The position numbers and the translations under genes are program-made. Of a stretch of 64,000 nucleotides of DNA, positions 1-11,560 are shown piece by piece. The notes under the pieces are model-generated. The model did no database searches and was not told the origin of the DNA. It saw only the letters and a list, made by a program, of their open reading frames with translations. Origin of the DNA: Closterium sp. NIES-65 (Eukaryota; Streptophyta; Zygnematophyceae; Desmidiales; Closteriaceae); assembly GCA_948144175.1 (NCBI GenBank), contig CANXME010002589.1:62001-126000 (forward strand), in the 5' to 3' direction. Within the stretch, counting starts at the first letter, position 1, and every line of letters starts with the position of its first letter.

Positions 1-810
1 ACCCCATCCTCTCCGCCCCCCCACCCCCCCCCCCCCCCCCCCCCTCCTCCCCCCTTTTTACCCCCCACATCCCTCCTTCCACCATCCCCCACCCAACCGA
101 CAAATTTGGCCCGGTAGGGTCGTTTTGCCCTCGGTAGCGGGCTTGGTAGTGCTACCAGGCTCCGAGCCCCCTGCACGCGAGCTGGCTCCAGCTGTGCCAT
201 CCAACCCCCTCCACCCTCCACCACTCGATCATCGATCATGGCCAGTTACCTCAGGTTTTACGCGTGACCCTGCAATGCTGTCAATACACTTCTTGAATTC
301 GACATTTCAAGTGTAAGTCAAACATGTAACTTGTAATTTCCTATTTGCTAAAACACACCATTAGATTATGTACCTAGGCTGAATCATCAGCTTAAATATT
401 ACAGTGAACACTGAATCTTTAAACTTTATGGGTGGAAATCGCTGAACTCCCAGCTTCAGCTGATGGATCAGCCAACCCTGATCCAGACAAAATCCACTTC
501 TGTTCAGTGCCTTGTCATCTGCTACACATGGGCAACAAAGGGTTTGATTTCTTCACAGCCCTTTCATATGCAATGCCATGTCAGATGCGGTAGAGGAAGA
601 GTCTCTTGAGAGGAATGAAAGCTGGCGACAAAAGCGTGAGTATAAGGGGTTTTGAGAGAGAGTGGGGAGCGTAAAATCGTAATCCAGTGGCGATAAGGAC
701 CCTATGGTATGTACAAAGAAAAAAGGACTTGGGTGAAAAAAGAAGGGACTTGCACCCATGAACCCCATTGCTCACTCATCGACCCATCAACCGCACCAAC
801 CATTGCTGAC

Positions 811-1010
811 TTATCGACCCATGGCTGGCTGACTGACCCATGGTTGACTGATTGATTCATGGTTAACTGACTGACCCGTGCCTGACTTACTGACCCATGG
901 CTGACTGACTAACCCATGGCTGACAGACTTACCCATGGCTGACTGACTGACCCATGGCTGACTGACTGACCCATGGCTGGCTGACTGACCCATGGCTGAC
1001 TGACTGACCC
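811..1010. repeat. 19-bp minisatellite
   Basis: Unit GCTGACTGACTGACCCATG recurs every 19 bp (CCCATG at 913, 932, 951, 970, 989), about ten copies with substitutions towards the left edge. Confidence 0.9.
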
Positions 1011-1197
1011 ATTGAAGTCCCTTGATCTCACCATCACATCACACCATCACACAATCGTCCCATCACATCAGCACACGATCTTCCTGTCAACCCATCAGCC
1101 TATTACCCATCTTTCCATCAGACCATTACCCCTTCGGCCATCGTCTCGTAATCCCTGTAGGAGGATGGATAGGATACTGTGTGCAGGTGAGAAAGGA

Positions 1198-1480
1198 CGG
1201 GGATGAAACCAAAATGGGAGGGGTGGGAGGGGGGAAGGGGTGGGAGTCAGAGGAAGGGGCGTTAAGGGGGTGGGGTGAAAAGGAGGCGCTGAGAAACGGG
1301 AGGGAGGAAGGGGATGGAATCGAAAGGAGGAGAGAGGGTGGAGAGGGAGGGAGGATAGGGGGTAGAGCGGGAGGAGAGAGGAGGAGCGGGAGGGAGGATT
1401 GGGTGGGAATGATGGAGGAGGGGGAGGGAGAACGGGAGGGAGGAGGGGAGGTATGGGGGAGAGCCGTGGTGGGGGAGTAG
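1198..1480. repeat. Purine-rich low-complexity tract
   Basis: A GGGAGGA-type stretch with no fixed period. Open frames in it are compositional only. Confidence 0.7.
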
Positions 1481-2467
1481 GCAGCAGTGACAGGCCTTTT
1501 AAGTAGTTGTAATGCCTGTTCCCAAAGTACTCATTTGCCTGTCTGTAAACTTCTCATTAACACAACAGACCGACACTTGGCCTAATTGCTCCAATGTACC
1601 TAATAACGTAATAACTGAGCTTGATCAACGTTCACACCTCCTCACCATCGGCCCTCCTGCTGCTTCATTGGCACCTGTGACCCTCCCCGTGGTCCTGCAG
1701 CAGCAGAAGCGACCCTCCCTCCCTACTGCCAAGCACACAACCTGTTCTTCTGAAGGACGGACACAACCTTGACAAACCGAAGCTGCACCGAGCTAGCGCT
1801 GGCTGAGGCTGAGCCAGATTGGAGGAGCAGGTGGCCCGGAGCAACAGAGCCATGACCCCGTCGCCCCGACTCCTCTCTCTGCCCTTCTGTGAATCTTCGC
1901 CACTGCCCCTTCTCCCTCCTTGGCCCTGGTGGTGAGAACTGCCCTTTAGTGTTGGCCGACTAGCTTGTCACAGTCCCCAAGACCTCCGCCCCCCGGCCCC
2001 CTCCTGGTCTGCTTTTCACGAGCCTTTCCTACGCTGTGTCCTTTCACCCGCTCCTCCTCTGCTGTGTCCTTCTTCCTATGCCTCCCCTTCCTGGTACCCT
2101 GGCACCACGATCATGGGAGGGTACTCAAATTCCATATCAACACGTCCCAGGTCGCCCCATGCTCTTTAGTAATTCTTCTGTTTGCCTTGCTTTTGCTTAA
2201 TTTGTCTCTGCGTGTTGGTGTGTTGTAGGACTTTGTATTTATGTGGTGAATTATCTATTGTTGTTTGTGCCAGGCCTCTTCTGAACCAGGCCAGCCTGCC
2301 TGTGGCAAGTGTCAATGCTAACCCAAGTTTGTCTTACAGTTATGATGTGTTATCAAAGGTGAAACCTATGAGTTGAACCTAAACTTAACTGAAACCTGAA
2401 GTGTAACTTGCTCTAATAAGATAACACAATGATAATTATGAGAGTGAACTCTAGCCTATTCCAATAT

Positions 2468-2505
2468 CATCACAAAAATGTGTGTGTCTAGAAAACATTC
2501 GACCG
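2468..2505 (+). repeat. Left terminal inverted repeat of element A
   Basis: The first 12 bases, CATCACAAAAAT, are identical to the reverse complement of the right end (22,826-22,837) and to the tip at 53,717. After that, only loose similarity continues for about 25 bp (an AGAAA-type block). Subterminal DNA to about 2,600 has repeated ATCAT-type motifs. Confidence 0.7.
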
Positions 2506-2748
2506 TTTGGTTTGTTACCAAGGGTTTAAAAAACGTTTGACAATCTTTCAGAAATCATCTACATATCATTCGGATATCATTTTGTACTACCCAAATGTTT
2601 TGTTGATGTTTTAGTAATGGATTACCAATGTTTTGATGGTTGATGTGTCAAATGTTGTTTGTTGAGACAATACATAAGGCTTCATGAATAGGAGTATCAC
2701 AATTATACGATGTTATAGTCTAGAAAAACAGTCGCAATTTTGAAGGCA

Positions 2749-5700
2749 TTACCAGATGAACCTATTGAGGAGCTTCACATCAGGGTCTTTGCAGCATGGG
2801 ACGACATGCACGATGCTAAGAATGCAATCTGCATCTACAACTGCATAGTTGTAAGTGCCCTTCGTGGGCAGCAGTCGCTTGCAGCCTGTGTAGCGGCAGA
2901 CGCGCCGATCCTCCGTGTAGTACTCTATGTAGGCGGCCTTTTTTGCCACGCCATCTTTCACGTAATGGAACAGCATCAAGCAACGGCCGTACCAGTTGGC
3001 CCCTTTGCCAGATGGGTTTATGGCCACATCTGAAAAGTGCCTCTCAGCAGGGCTTGCTTTGACAAACTGCCCCTTCTCGGTCCACTCCATTCTGTCGTGC
3101 GGTGGGATTGCCATGGCTGTGTGCACCTGCGAGTAAACAAACATGGAACGCAACAAAACAATGGAAGGGTCGTGTTAGATTTCTCAAGGATGAGTTGCTA
3201 AGTGGTGCGTTGATACAACGGGTTTCCATGGCTGGGTTTTCCCATTACAACTGGTCTAAGACTGCTTGCGTTTAACAGGATGGTAGTGGCAGGTCTGCAT
3301 TGCAGGGGGCAATCTTATGATTCTCACACTGAGCACTTGTTCGCGGATTCCCTCCATGGTCAGCCGCTTCTTCAGGGCGCCCATCGCTTCATCTCCGTGA
3401 AGGAGGACGTAGCTCCTGAATACATCATCGAGGATGTTCCCCACGGTCATCTTCTTGTGTGTCTTTGTCATCACCCGGCGCCCAAGCGTGCAAGCCTGGG
3501 TAGGAAGGTGATGGATGCATGGTTTACATGGCGGCATAACAAGGCAGCAATTGAAGTGCAATGGGGACAACAGGAGGAGGGAGCAGTGATTAGGGACGAG
3601 TGGGTGGGAATAGGGGGCAGTACGAGAGGTCAGAGGGGGCAGCAACAGTAGGCATGTGAATAGGGGGACAAGTGCCAAGCGGGGGGGGGGGCTCAACGAA
3701 TTACAAAGATGGGCTGGATGGTTTAGCCAGTGGTGGAGCAAGGGTGGGAAGTTCGAGTGGGCGAGGGGTATAGCAGGAGGGTTTAGGTTCATGGGTGGAC
3801 AAGCGGGGGATCTTTTGAGAGCAGAACGGGATGTCAAGGGGGGCAGCACGAGGACACTTGGTGGGTGGACAAGTGGGGGAGCATGTGGGGGCAGAATGGG
3901 ATGTCAAGAGGGGCAGCAAGAAGATGGTTGGTCGGTGGACAAGTGGGGAAGCATGTAGGCGACAGAACGGGAAGCAAAGAGGGGCAGCAGGAGGAAGGTC
4001 GGTGGGTGGACAAGTGGGGAAGCATGTGGGGGCAGAACGGGATGTCAAGAGGGGCAGCAAGACGAAGGTTGGTGGGTGGACTAATGGGGAAGCATCTGGG
4101 GGCATTTAAGAGATGACAAGAGGGGGCAACGGGTTAAACATCCATGTGAGGCCCCGTGGGGGAGCATGGGAGTGCAGAACGGGATGTCATAAGTTTATGG
4201 TAGTCGGGTAAGGGCCAGCGGGGCTCAAGAGGATAGGCAAGGTTTAGCTTTAAAACAGGAGGTCATGGAGGGTAGTCGGCGGTTGGAGCAAGGGGGGACA
4301 AGTGGTGGATTGAAACGGCTTTGGGTTGTATTCAGTCTCACCTCCTTCATGGCTGTCTCGTAGGTTTTGTCCCCGCCGGCAGCCCGAGACAGCTGTCGAA
4401 CAACAGCTTGCTCGACATGCTTCTTCACAATCCTATCTTCCACACCCTTCCAGTTGGTGCCCCGAGATGGGCGCTTTACTGTTGTCTTGTGGGATTGCTC
4501 GTACCGGTTCGACGAGTACTCCTGTGGCAATCCGCGTGCGCGGATCGTCGGTGGCAGGTGCGATACAAGATGTACCTTCACAATAAACCACTTCGACTTC
4601 TGGTTGTCGAACGCTAGAACAAGCGCATCGACCATCCTGTATGGAATGTGTTATGGAGGATTGGAAGATACGGGGTTGGCGCAGTGGGGTGGTATGGAGG
4701 GGTTTACTGTGCCCCATACCCTCTCACATCCCCTCCTCCCCTCTCTCATGCCTTTCCGCCTTTTTTCATCCCCTCCCCCCTCCTCTCATATCCTCCCCCC
4801 CCCCCTCTCTCATCCCCTCCTTCCTTCTAATTGCCCCTCCATTCCCTCACTCTGTGCCCCTCCTCTTCTCTCTATGCCCCTCGTTGCCTCTCTCAGCCCC
4901 TCGTTGCCTCTCTCAGCCCCTCGATGCCTCTCTCAGCCCCTCGTTCCCTCTCTCAGCCCCTCATTCCCTCTCTCAGCCCCTCGTTCCCTCTCTCAGCCCC
5001 TCGTTCCCTCTCTCAGCCCCTCGTTCCCTCTCTCAGCCCCTCGTTCCCTCTCTCAGCCCCTCGTTCCCTCTCTCAGCCCCTCGTTCCCTCTCTCAGCCCC
5101 TCGTTCCCTCTCTCAGCCCCTCGTTCCCTATCTCAGCCCCTCGTTCCCTATCTCAGCCCCTCGTTCCCTCTCTCAGCCCCTCGTTCCCTATCTCAGCCCC
5201 TCGTTCCCTCTCTCAGCCCCTCGTACCCTCTCTCAGCCCCTCGTTCCCTATCTCAGCCCCTCGTTCCCTCTCTCAGCCCCTCGTTCCCTCTCTCAGCCCC
5301 TCGTTCCCTCTCTCAGCCCCTTGTTCCCTCTCTCAGCCCCTCGTTCCCTCTCTCAGCCCCTCTATCCCTCTCTCATCCATCCTTCCCTATCTCTGCCCCC
5401 CCTTTCCCCTCTTTCGGCCCCTCGTTCCCTCACTCTGCCCTCTTTCCCTCTCTTTTCCATTCTTTCTCTCTCTTTGCCCTTCTTTCACAAACTTTGCCCG
5501 CTGTCCCCGTTTCTCAGCCCCCATTTCCCACACACGGCCCCTTAGTCCCTCTTTCGGCCCCTCGATCCTCGCTCTGTCCCTCTTTCCCTCTGCGCAAGGA
5601 ACGCACATCCATTCACACTAGACTTACTCGCAGGAGACCTCCTCCATGCGCTCGAGAGATTCATCAGTGTGATACTCAGCCCGGATGAACTCCTTGTACC

Positions 5701-6655
5701 AGTCCGACATGAGCGTGATGGCATGTCGAATATCGGCGCGCTTGGGGAGGTCAATAATGAGGGGCAGCACTTGCATCATGGCACGGTGCTCCGACGCCGA
5801 GAAGCAGGCCGTCGTGGTGAAGTACGCCCACGCGGATGGGAGCCTCAGCAAAGATGCAGGGGTCACTGCCTTGATGATCTTGTAGCGTCTGCACGTACGG
5901 GATGCAATCAGGGTATCGGTTATGGGGGTGTGGGGCAGGGGGGGAAGGGGGAGGGAGGGGGGCAGGCGGGCGAGCAAGGGACGGGTGAAGGGGGGGGGGG
6001 AGTAGTTAGGTGCATCCAATCGCACCCTCATCTCCCCACTTTCTCTCTCACTGCCTCACTTTCCCCCCCTCTGCCCCTCTCTCCCATACTCTATGCCCCA
6101 CCCTTCCTCTCTCTGACCCTCGTTCCCACTCTCTGCCACATGATCACCTCGCTCCGCCCCTCGTTCCCTTTCTCTGCCCCAATTTGCCTCACTCTTACCC
6201 ACTTGCCCTCTCTCTGCCCCAATCTCCCTTTCTCTATTCCCAAATTTCCCCCTTCATTCCTCTCCTGCCCTCCCTATGCCCCGAGTTCACTTCTCTATGC
6301 CCCGCATTCACCTCTCTCTGACCCTCCTTCCCTCGTTATGACCCTCCTTCACTCCGTCGCTATCCCTCTCTCTACCGCGCATTCCTTCTTGGCTTCGTCT
6401 CTTACCCTCCCTCTACCCTGCATTCCTCCTTCGCGGAGTCTGTTTCCCTCTCTATGCCCACTTCCCTATGCCCCGCTCTCACCTCTCTCCGCCCCTCCTT
6501 CCCTCTCTCCGCCCCTCCTTCGGTCTCTCAGCCCCAAATTCCTTCTCTCTTCCCCACTGTCCCTTTCTCTGCCCCACTTTCCCTCTCTTTGCCCCACATG
6601 CACCTTCCTCTGACACTCATTCCCTCATCACGCCCCACCCTCTCTCTCTGCCTCG

Positions 6656-6693
<38 letters not shown>

Positions 6694-9600
6694 CCTCCTG
6701 CATGCTCTCCGCCCGGCATTCCACCACGCTACCCCTCCATCGCCCCGCCTTCTCTCACGCCCCGCCTTCTCTCACGCCCCGCCTTCTCTCACGCCCCGCC
6801 GTCTCTCACGCCCCGCCTTCTCTCACGCCCCGCCTTCTCTCACGCCCCGCCTTCTCTCACGCCCCGCCTTCTCTCACGCCCCGCCTTCTGTCACGCCCCG
6901 CCTTCTCTCACGCCCCGCCTTCGGTCACGCCCCGCCTTCTCTCACGCCCCGCCTTCGGTCACGCCCCGCCTTCTCTCACGCCCCGCCTTCTCTCACGCCC
7001 CGCCTTCTCTCACGCCCCGCCGTCTCTCACGCCCCGCCTTCTCTCACGCCCCGCCTTCTCTCACGCCCCGCCTTCTCTCACGCCCCGCCTTCTCTCACGC
7101 CCCGCCTTCTGTCACGCCCCGCCTTCTCTCACGCCCCGCCTTCGGTCACGCCCCGCCTTCTCTCACGCCCCGCCTTCTCTCACGCCCCGCCTTCTCTCAC
7201 GCCCCGCCTTCTCTCACTCCGCCCCGAAGTCACTTCTATTTGCCCATCCTTCCATCCATCTGCCCCTCCTACCCTCTCTCTGCCCCAGCATACCTCTCGC
7301 TGCCCCACTACCCCTCTCTCTGCCCCACTCTCCCCCTCTATTTGCCCCTCATTCCCTCTTCACGCCCTTCCTTCTCTCACTCTGCCCCGAAGTCACTACA
7401 CTCTGCCCCTCCTGCCTTCTCTTTGCCCCGCAAGTACTTATATCTGCCCCTCCATCCATCCCTCTGCCCATCTTTCCCTCTGGCTGCCCATCTTTCCATA
7501 TATATGCCCCGAATTCCCTCTCTCTGCCCCTCTCCCGCTCTCTCTTGGTGCCATATTCCCTCTCGTTGCCCCTCTTTCCCTCTCTCTGCCTCTGGTTCCC
7601 CCTCGATGCTCCTCTCTCTTGCCCTTATGACCCGCGCCCCACAGTGGTGTAAGGGAAACTTACTCGAGAAGTATCTTCCGTTCTGAGGGTTTCAATTTCT
7701 TCACGAGGCACCTCATTGCATGAAGCCAGAGCCCTGCCTCGATAATGTGCATGATGTCGGGTGTTTGGGCGAGATACGTGTTGCCCCACGAGGTTTTGGA
7801 GAACTCCCAATCCCACAGCAAGGACTGGCAGCAAAGGGGAGGGGAACGAGAAAAAGGGGGCCTGAAGGATCAGGGTGGGAAAGGGGGCCAGGAATGACTC
7901 ACGTGGACAGACTCACCCTTGGACAGCAAGGGTGGTACACGGCGAGGTGTCCACCTCCAGCCTAAGAGGGAGGGGGACGGGAGTTTAGTTGGAGGGGGTG
8001 TTTGTGAGCTCGCGATGCACAAAGGAGAAGTGGGCAGGGGAGAAACTGATCTTACAACCAATTGCATGGGAAGGTGAACGGGGGTGGGACCATGGTACCA
8101 CGGAACCATACAAACGTACGCACACAATCAATAGCGGTACCTTAACGAAGTGGGTCGAATACTTCTTCTTCAGACGGTTCAGTTCCTTCTTGGTTTCCGC
8201 TCCCTCCATTTTCTTGTACACAGCTTTTTGATCTCGGACGGTACGTGGAACGATCTCGTCATCCACGTCGCGAAGATTATCTCTCGTGACCATGCAGATG
8301 GAGCAAGGTCGGAAGGAGCTACATGACATGGTGCACGAAACCTTGTTGGACTCTGGATGGTCGTTCACGACTGAGTACAGCAGCGGGATGGCCACGTACT
8401 CAACCCCGTTGCTGTCCTCCACCTTCAAGCCCCCGCTGCGCGACCAAACATGAAATCATGCCATGTTGGTGGCTTTGGGGTGAGGAAATCAGGACTGAGA
8501 GCACGAAAGCAATGTTTAAAGGGGTCGGGCGTAACGGGACCAGAATGTGCACTCCAAATAACCACTGATGCAATACATGGCAAGGAGACTCTACGAAGCT
8601 ATGACATCTTTTCACGTTTGTAGAAGAACTTTAAGGGCAGCGTACCCGCGGAGCTTGGAAAGAGACTTCAGAGGCTGTAGCATGTATTCCGCCGCCAGTT
8701 GGAACACCCTAATCTTCTCCTCTGGCTTCAGGTCGGAGGGGATGTTAGGGAAGAGCCCCAACAGCTCGGTGCCGCCTTCCAACCAACGCGCCCATTCCGG
8801 TGTGTTACCGAATGACAACACGAAGGGGTGTGCTGATTGCCTACCATTGTAGGACAGGTTGGTTTGATCCGAATAGAGGATGATCGCCAACACGATTGCA
8901 CCGACCTTACGGACGCGGTCCTGTAAAGGGCGGGAGAGATCAGAGGGCTAAACACGGGGATCAGAGAGCAAAGGGCGAAGGTCAGAGAGCAAATGACGGA
9001 GCTAAGAGGGATAAGGGCGAGGGGTCGGAGTGAAACGGGAGGATTTCAGCGTGCAAACCGCGGAGATCACAGAGGAAAGGGCGGGAGATAGAGGGCAAAT
9101 TGCGGGAGATCAGACAGAAATGGGCGGAGACCTGAAAGCGCAGGGGGGAGATCAACGAGCAAAGTGCGGAGATCAGAGGGGAAAGGGCGGAGATCATGGG
9201 GCAAAGGGCGGGAGACTAGAGGGCAAAGGGCTGAGATGAGCGAGCAAAGTGCTGGAGATCGGAGAGAGAAAAAGGGCGGTGATCAGAGAGAGGAAAGAGG
9301 AGGAGGATCAGAGAGAGGAAGGGCTTGAGATCAGAGAGAGGAAAGGGCGGGAGATCATAGGGCAAAGGGCGGATCAGCGAGCAACGGCGTAGATCAGAGA
9401 GCAAACGGCGGAGATGAGCGAGCAAGGGGCGGAGAGTCCGTGAGCAAACGGCGGAGATCAGCGAGCAAAGTGCGGAGAAAGGAGAGAGGAAAGGGCGGAG
9501 ATCAGCGAGCAAACCGTGTAGATCAGAGAGCAAATGGCGGGGATGAGCGATCACATGGCGGAGATGAGCGATCAAACGGCGGATCTAAGAGAGAAAAGGG

Positions 9601-10617
9601 CGATAGGTCTGAGTGAAACGGGCGGATTCCAGTGAGCAAACGGCGGAGATCAGAGTACAAACCCGGCGATCGGGCGGAGGTCTGAGAGCAAGGGGGGGAG
9701 GACCGAGATCAAGAGCGAGGGGCGACAGAGGTCAATGACTTCGAGCTTTAGATGCTCACTAACCCACGCTTTAAGCATCCAGTCAGTATTGCCAGGCGTG
9801 CTGTAGCGTCTTTCACCCTCCACCTTCCACTCCTTCGGCTCGATGATGAATCCGCGTACTGCGGACATCTTCTTGAACATCACCTGTGCCAACTGCAGAT
9901 CGGAAAGAGCATTGTTTCATTGGTTCGTAAGGTAGATGCCATTCAATGAGTTGTTGACTAAGATACGCGACTGGTGAGGGGTGCGGCAGAATTAACTTGG
10001 GCGAGTAACACAAACAGAGAGAACAGCGTGAGACACACCACGTTAATATTGCGAAATCTGAAGGTGAGGAATCCCACTTCATGATCCACAGGGATCTCAG
10101 CCACTTGCCAAGAATGCTCCGGCCCCAACTCGAAGCTGCTTTCGTTCTTCTCAAGGTCCCTGTAAGTCGTCCAGCCTTCTAACTGTTCAACACTAATGCC
10201 CGGGATCCTGAAGATATCTATAAGGTCAGTTATGGCCCCATTCGTAAGCCCGTGTTTCCGTGCCAGAATGCATACTTCAGCCTTAAGATCAACGGGCTCT
10301 TCATCGTCATCCGATACCACCTCAAGGGTACTTTCGCAAGGCGCCTCAGCAGACTGTCCAGGTTTTTCTGAGATGGGAACTACTCTGTAAGCGGTTTCCG
10401 TCAATGGTAACTGCAGATTGGGTCGGGGAAGCGGTGCAGGCAGCAAAACGGGGACGGAATCCGAAGCGGCTCCAAGCTTTTTATGCTTCTGGCTCGACTG
10501 TTTTAAACGCAACTTTCTCTTCTGCGTCAGCTTGCACTTATCGCCATTGGATTGGTGGCTTCGAAGGGTCTGATAGCAGAAGAAGACATCGCCACAGTCG
10601 CACTTTTGACCCTTCAT
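2749..10617 (-). CDS. Plavaka/KDZ-like DDE transposase, ten exons, intact
   Basis: Exons (minus): 10,617-10,042; 9,892-9,764; 8,920-8,646; 8,435-8,141; 7,961-7,917; 7,824-7,664; 5,888-5,628; 4,636-4,342; 3,495-3,328; 3,126-2,749. Acceptors are AG and nearly all donors GTRAG-like. They sum to 2,583 nt, exactly 861 codons, with every junction in phase, so the 860-aa frame is open. The N-terminus has a C2HC-like finger (CDCG...H...C, residues 6-28), then a conserved block (ILARKHGLTNGAI). Exon 3 carries AIILYSDQTNLS (D253), which resembles the SDKTQLT motif of Plavaka transposases. Exon 4 has PCSICMV. Exon 6 has TPDIMHIIEAGLW (D463, H466), like the PD.LH motif. Exon 8 has SSNRYEQSHK (E627), the candidate catalytic Glu. 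The Asp/Glu roles are inferred. Introns 2, 6, 7 and 8 hold minisatellites. A divergent Ulp1 gene starts 0.94 kb upstream. A homologous first exon is at 63,325. Confidence 0.8.
3640..4190. repeat. ~70-bp minisatellite in transposase intron 8
   Basis: The marker GGTGGACAAGTGGGG recurs at about 3,863, 3,934 and 4,004, with a variant at 4,075, a period of 70-71 bp. Neighbouring partial units extend both ways. It lies wholly in the intron between exons 8 and 9. Confidence 0.85.
4870..5372. repeat. 20-bp minisatellite in transposase intron 7
   Basis: Unit TCGTTCCCTCTCTCAGCCCC, about 25 head-to-tail copies in exact 20-bp register with a few substitutions. Because 20 is not a multiple of 3, all three plus frames stay open, giving spurious Pro/Ser/Leu frames of about 400 codons. 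On the transcribed strand it reads as repeated G4 and G3 runs. Confidence 0.97.
5930..6740. repeat. Degenerate CTCTCTGCCCC-type repeats, transposase intron 6
   Basis: Irregular spacing of CTCTCTGCCCC-like blocks, ending in a (CT)n run near 6,658-6,690. It is probably an old, decayed satellite next to the sharp 17-bp array. No coding exon is seen. Confidence 0.65.
6738..7216. repeat. 17-bp minisatellite in transposase intron 6
   Basis: Unit TTCTCTCACGCCCCGCC, about 28 copies. Variants TTCGGTCAC and TTCTGTCAC recur in a patterned way, suggesting multi-unit duplications. It is flanked to about 7,640 by degenerate related sequence. Confidence 0.97.
8950..9710. repeat. Degenerate 20-25-bp minisatellite in transposase intron 2
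   Basis: Repeated GGCGGAGATCAGAGAGCAAA-like units with variable length and many substitutions, filling nearly the whole intron between exons 2 and 3 (8,921-9,763). Confidence 0.85.
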
Positions 10618-11560
10618 TTTTCAAACGTGATGTTGTGAGTTACGTAGGGAGCTTGTGCCTTTCATGAGATATAGCACCAACGTATTACTGTCGAGATGGT
10701 GTCAACATTGAAATCTACGTCCAGCAGCATGTCATGGATGGAGGGAATCTGTCCCAACAAACATACCCGGGCTGGCTCTGGAAATGAAAAGGGTTCACAA
10801 GAAATATGTTACTTAGCGTGAGAACCTACTCCACCCCGCATTGCAAAGGCGAATGAGCAGCTCCACGGTATGAAAATTTGATGTTTAGCGGATCACGAAG
10901 GTAACCGTGTGGTGTGCGAAGACAGTCACCGTGGGGTTAATAGTGTTCCGCAACTCCCTAGACACCTAAAAATATCTGGACACTACAGCATACTGGATGT
11001 CGAGTGTGCAGGGTTGACGTGGTGGGTGGCGAAACACCAAACCCGGAAGTGATTCTGACAACCCTAAAATTCCAACCAATCACGTATGATTACGTCATGT
11101 GTTGCTCAAGCCCAGGCAGGGTGATGAACCCTAATCGACCAAACTGCATTTCGTCTCAAAAATCCGACCGTTGAAAAGAGTCTCATCGTGCTGGATCTAC
11201 GTGTTTCTCGAGCTAATTCCGGAAACATTGGAGCGCACAATTCTTGGACCACAGCTGACTGGGCATTCCAGACCAGCGAGAATCAGAATCAGTCACTAGT
11301 GAAGGGAGGCAATCAAGCGTTAGCAACCATCCGCGTTCATGTCAGTCCACGTCATTTGGAATCTGACGGACCCAAAGGCAGCACCGAAACGTGGGTGTCG
11401 AAACTGTGTTGCGGAACCACATCATTGGGCGATGCCTCTTCAACCCCCCATACACCAGAGAGCTCACACAGTTCCAGGGATAGCACCAGCAGCCAGAACA
11501 CACTCCGTTGCATGACGATCTGAATCTCCAGTACCGCCAGCTCGTAGGTGATTCCATTCC
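10618..11560. promoter_or_regulatory. Intergenic space between divergent transposase and Ulp1 genes
   Basis: The start codons of the transposase (10,617, minus) and the protease (11,561, plus) face away from each other over 943 bp, so a shared bidirectional promoter is likely by position. I can point to no TATA box with confidence. Around 11,380-11,560 both strands have open stretches (a plus frame reading LFNPPYTRELTQ; an 89-codon minus frame), so an extra upstream protease exon is possible. Confidence 0.35.

Larger units (their letters stand above)
1..2467. other. Left flank of element A, no supported gene
   Basis: C-rich tract at the very start, then mixed sequence with no reading frame that has coding character. 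It contains a 19-bp satellite (811-1,010), a purine-rich stretch (about 1,198-1,480) and AT-richer DNA from about 2,300 up to the transposon tip. Short open frames here are in low-complexity DNA. I see no continuation of the LRR gene that abuts the other end of element A. Confidence 0.6.

Noticed and set aside
4367..5690. Open plus-strand frames of up to 392 codons rich in Pro/Ser/Leu
   Set aside because: They are produced by the stop-free 20-bp satellite, which is open in all three frames, and lie in a transposase intron.
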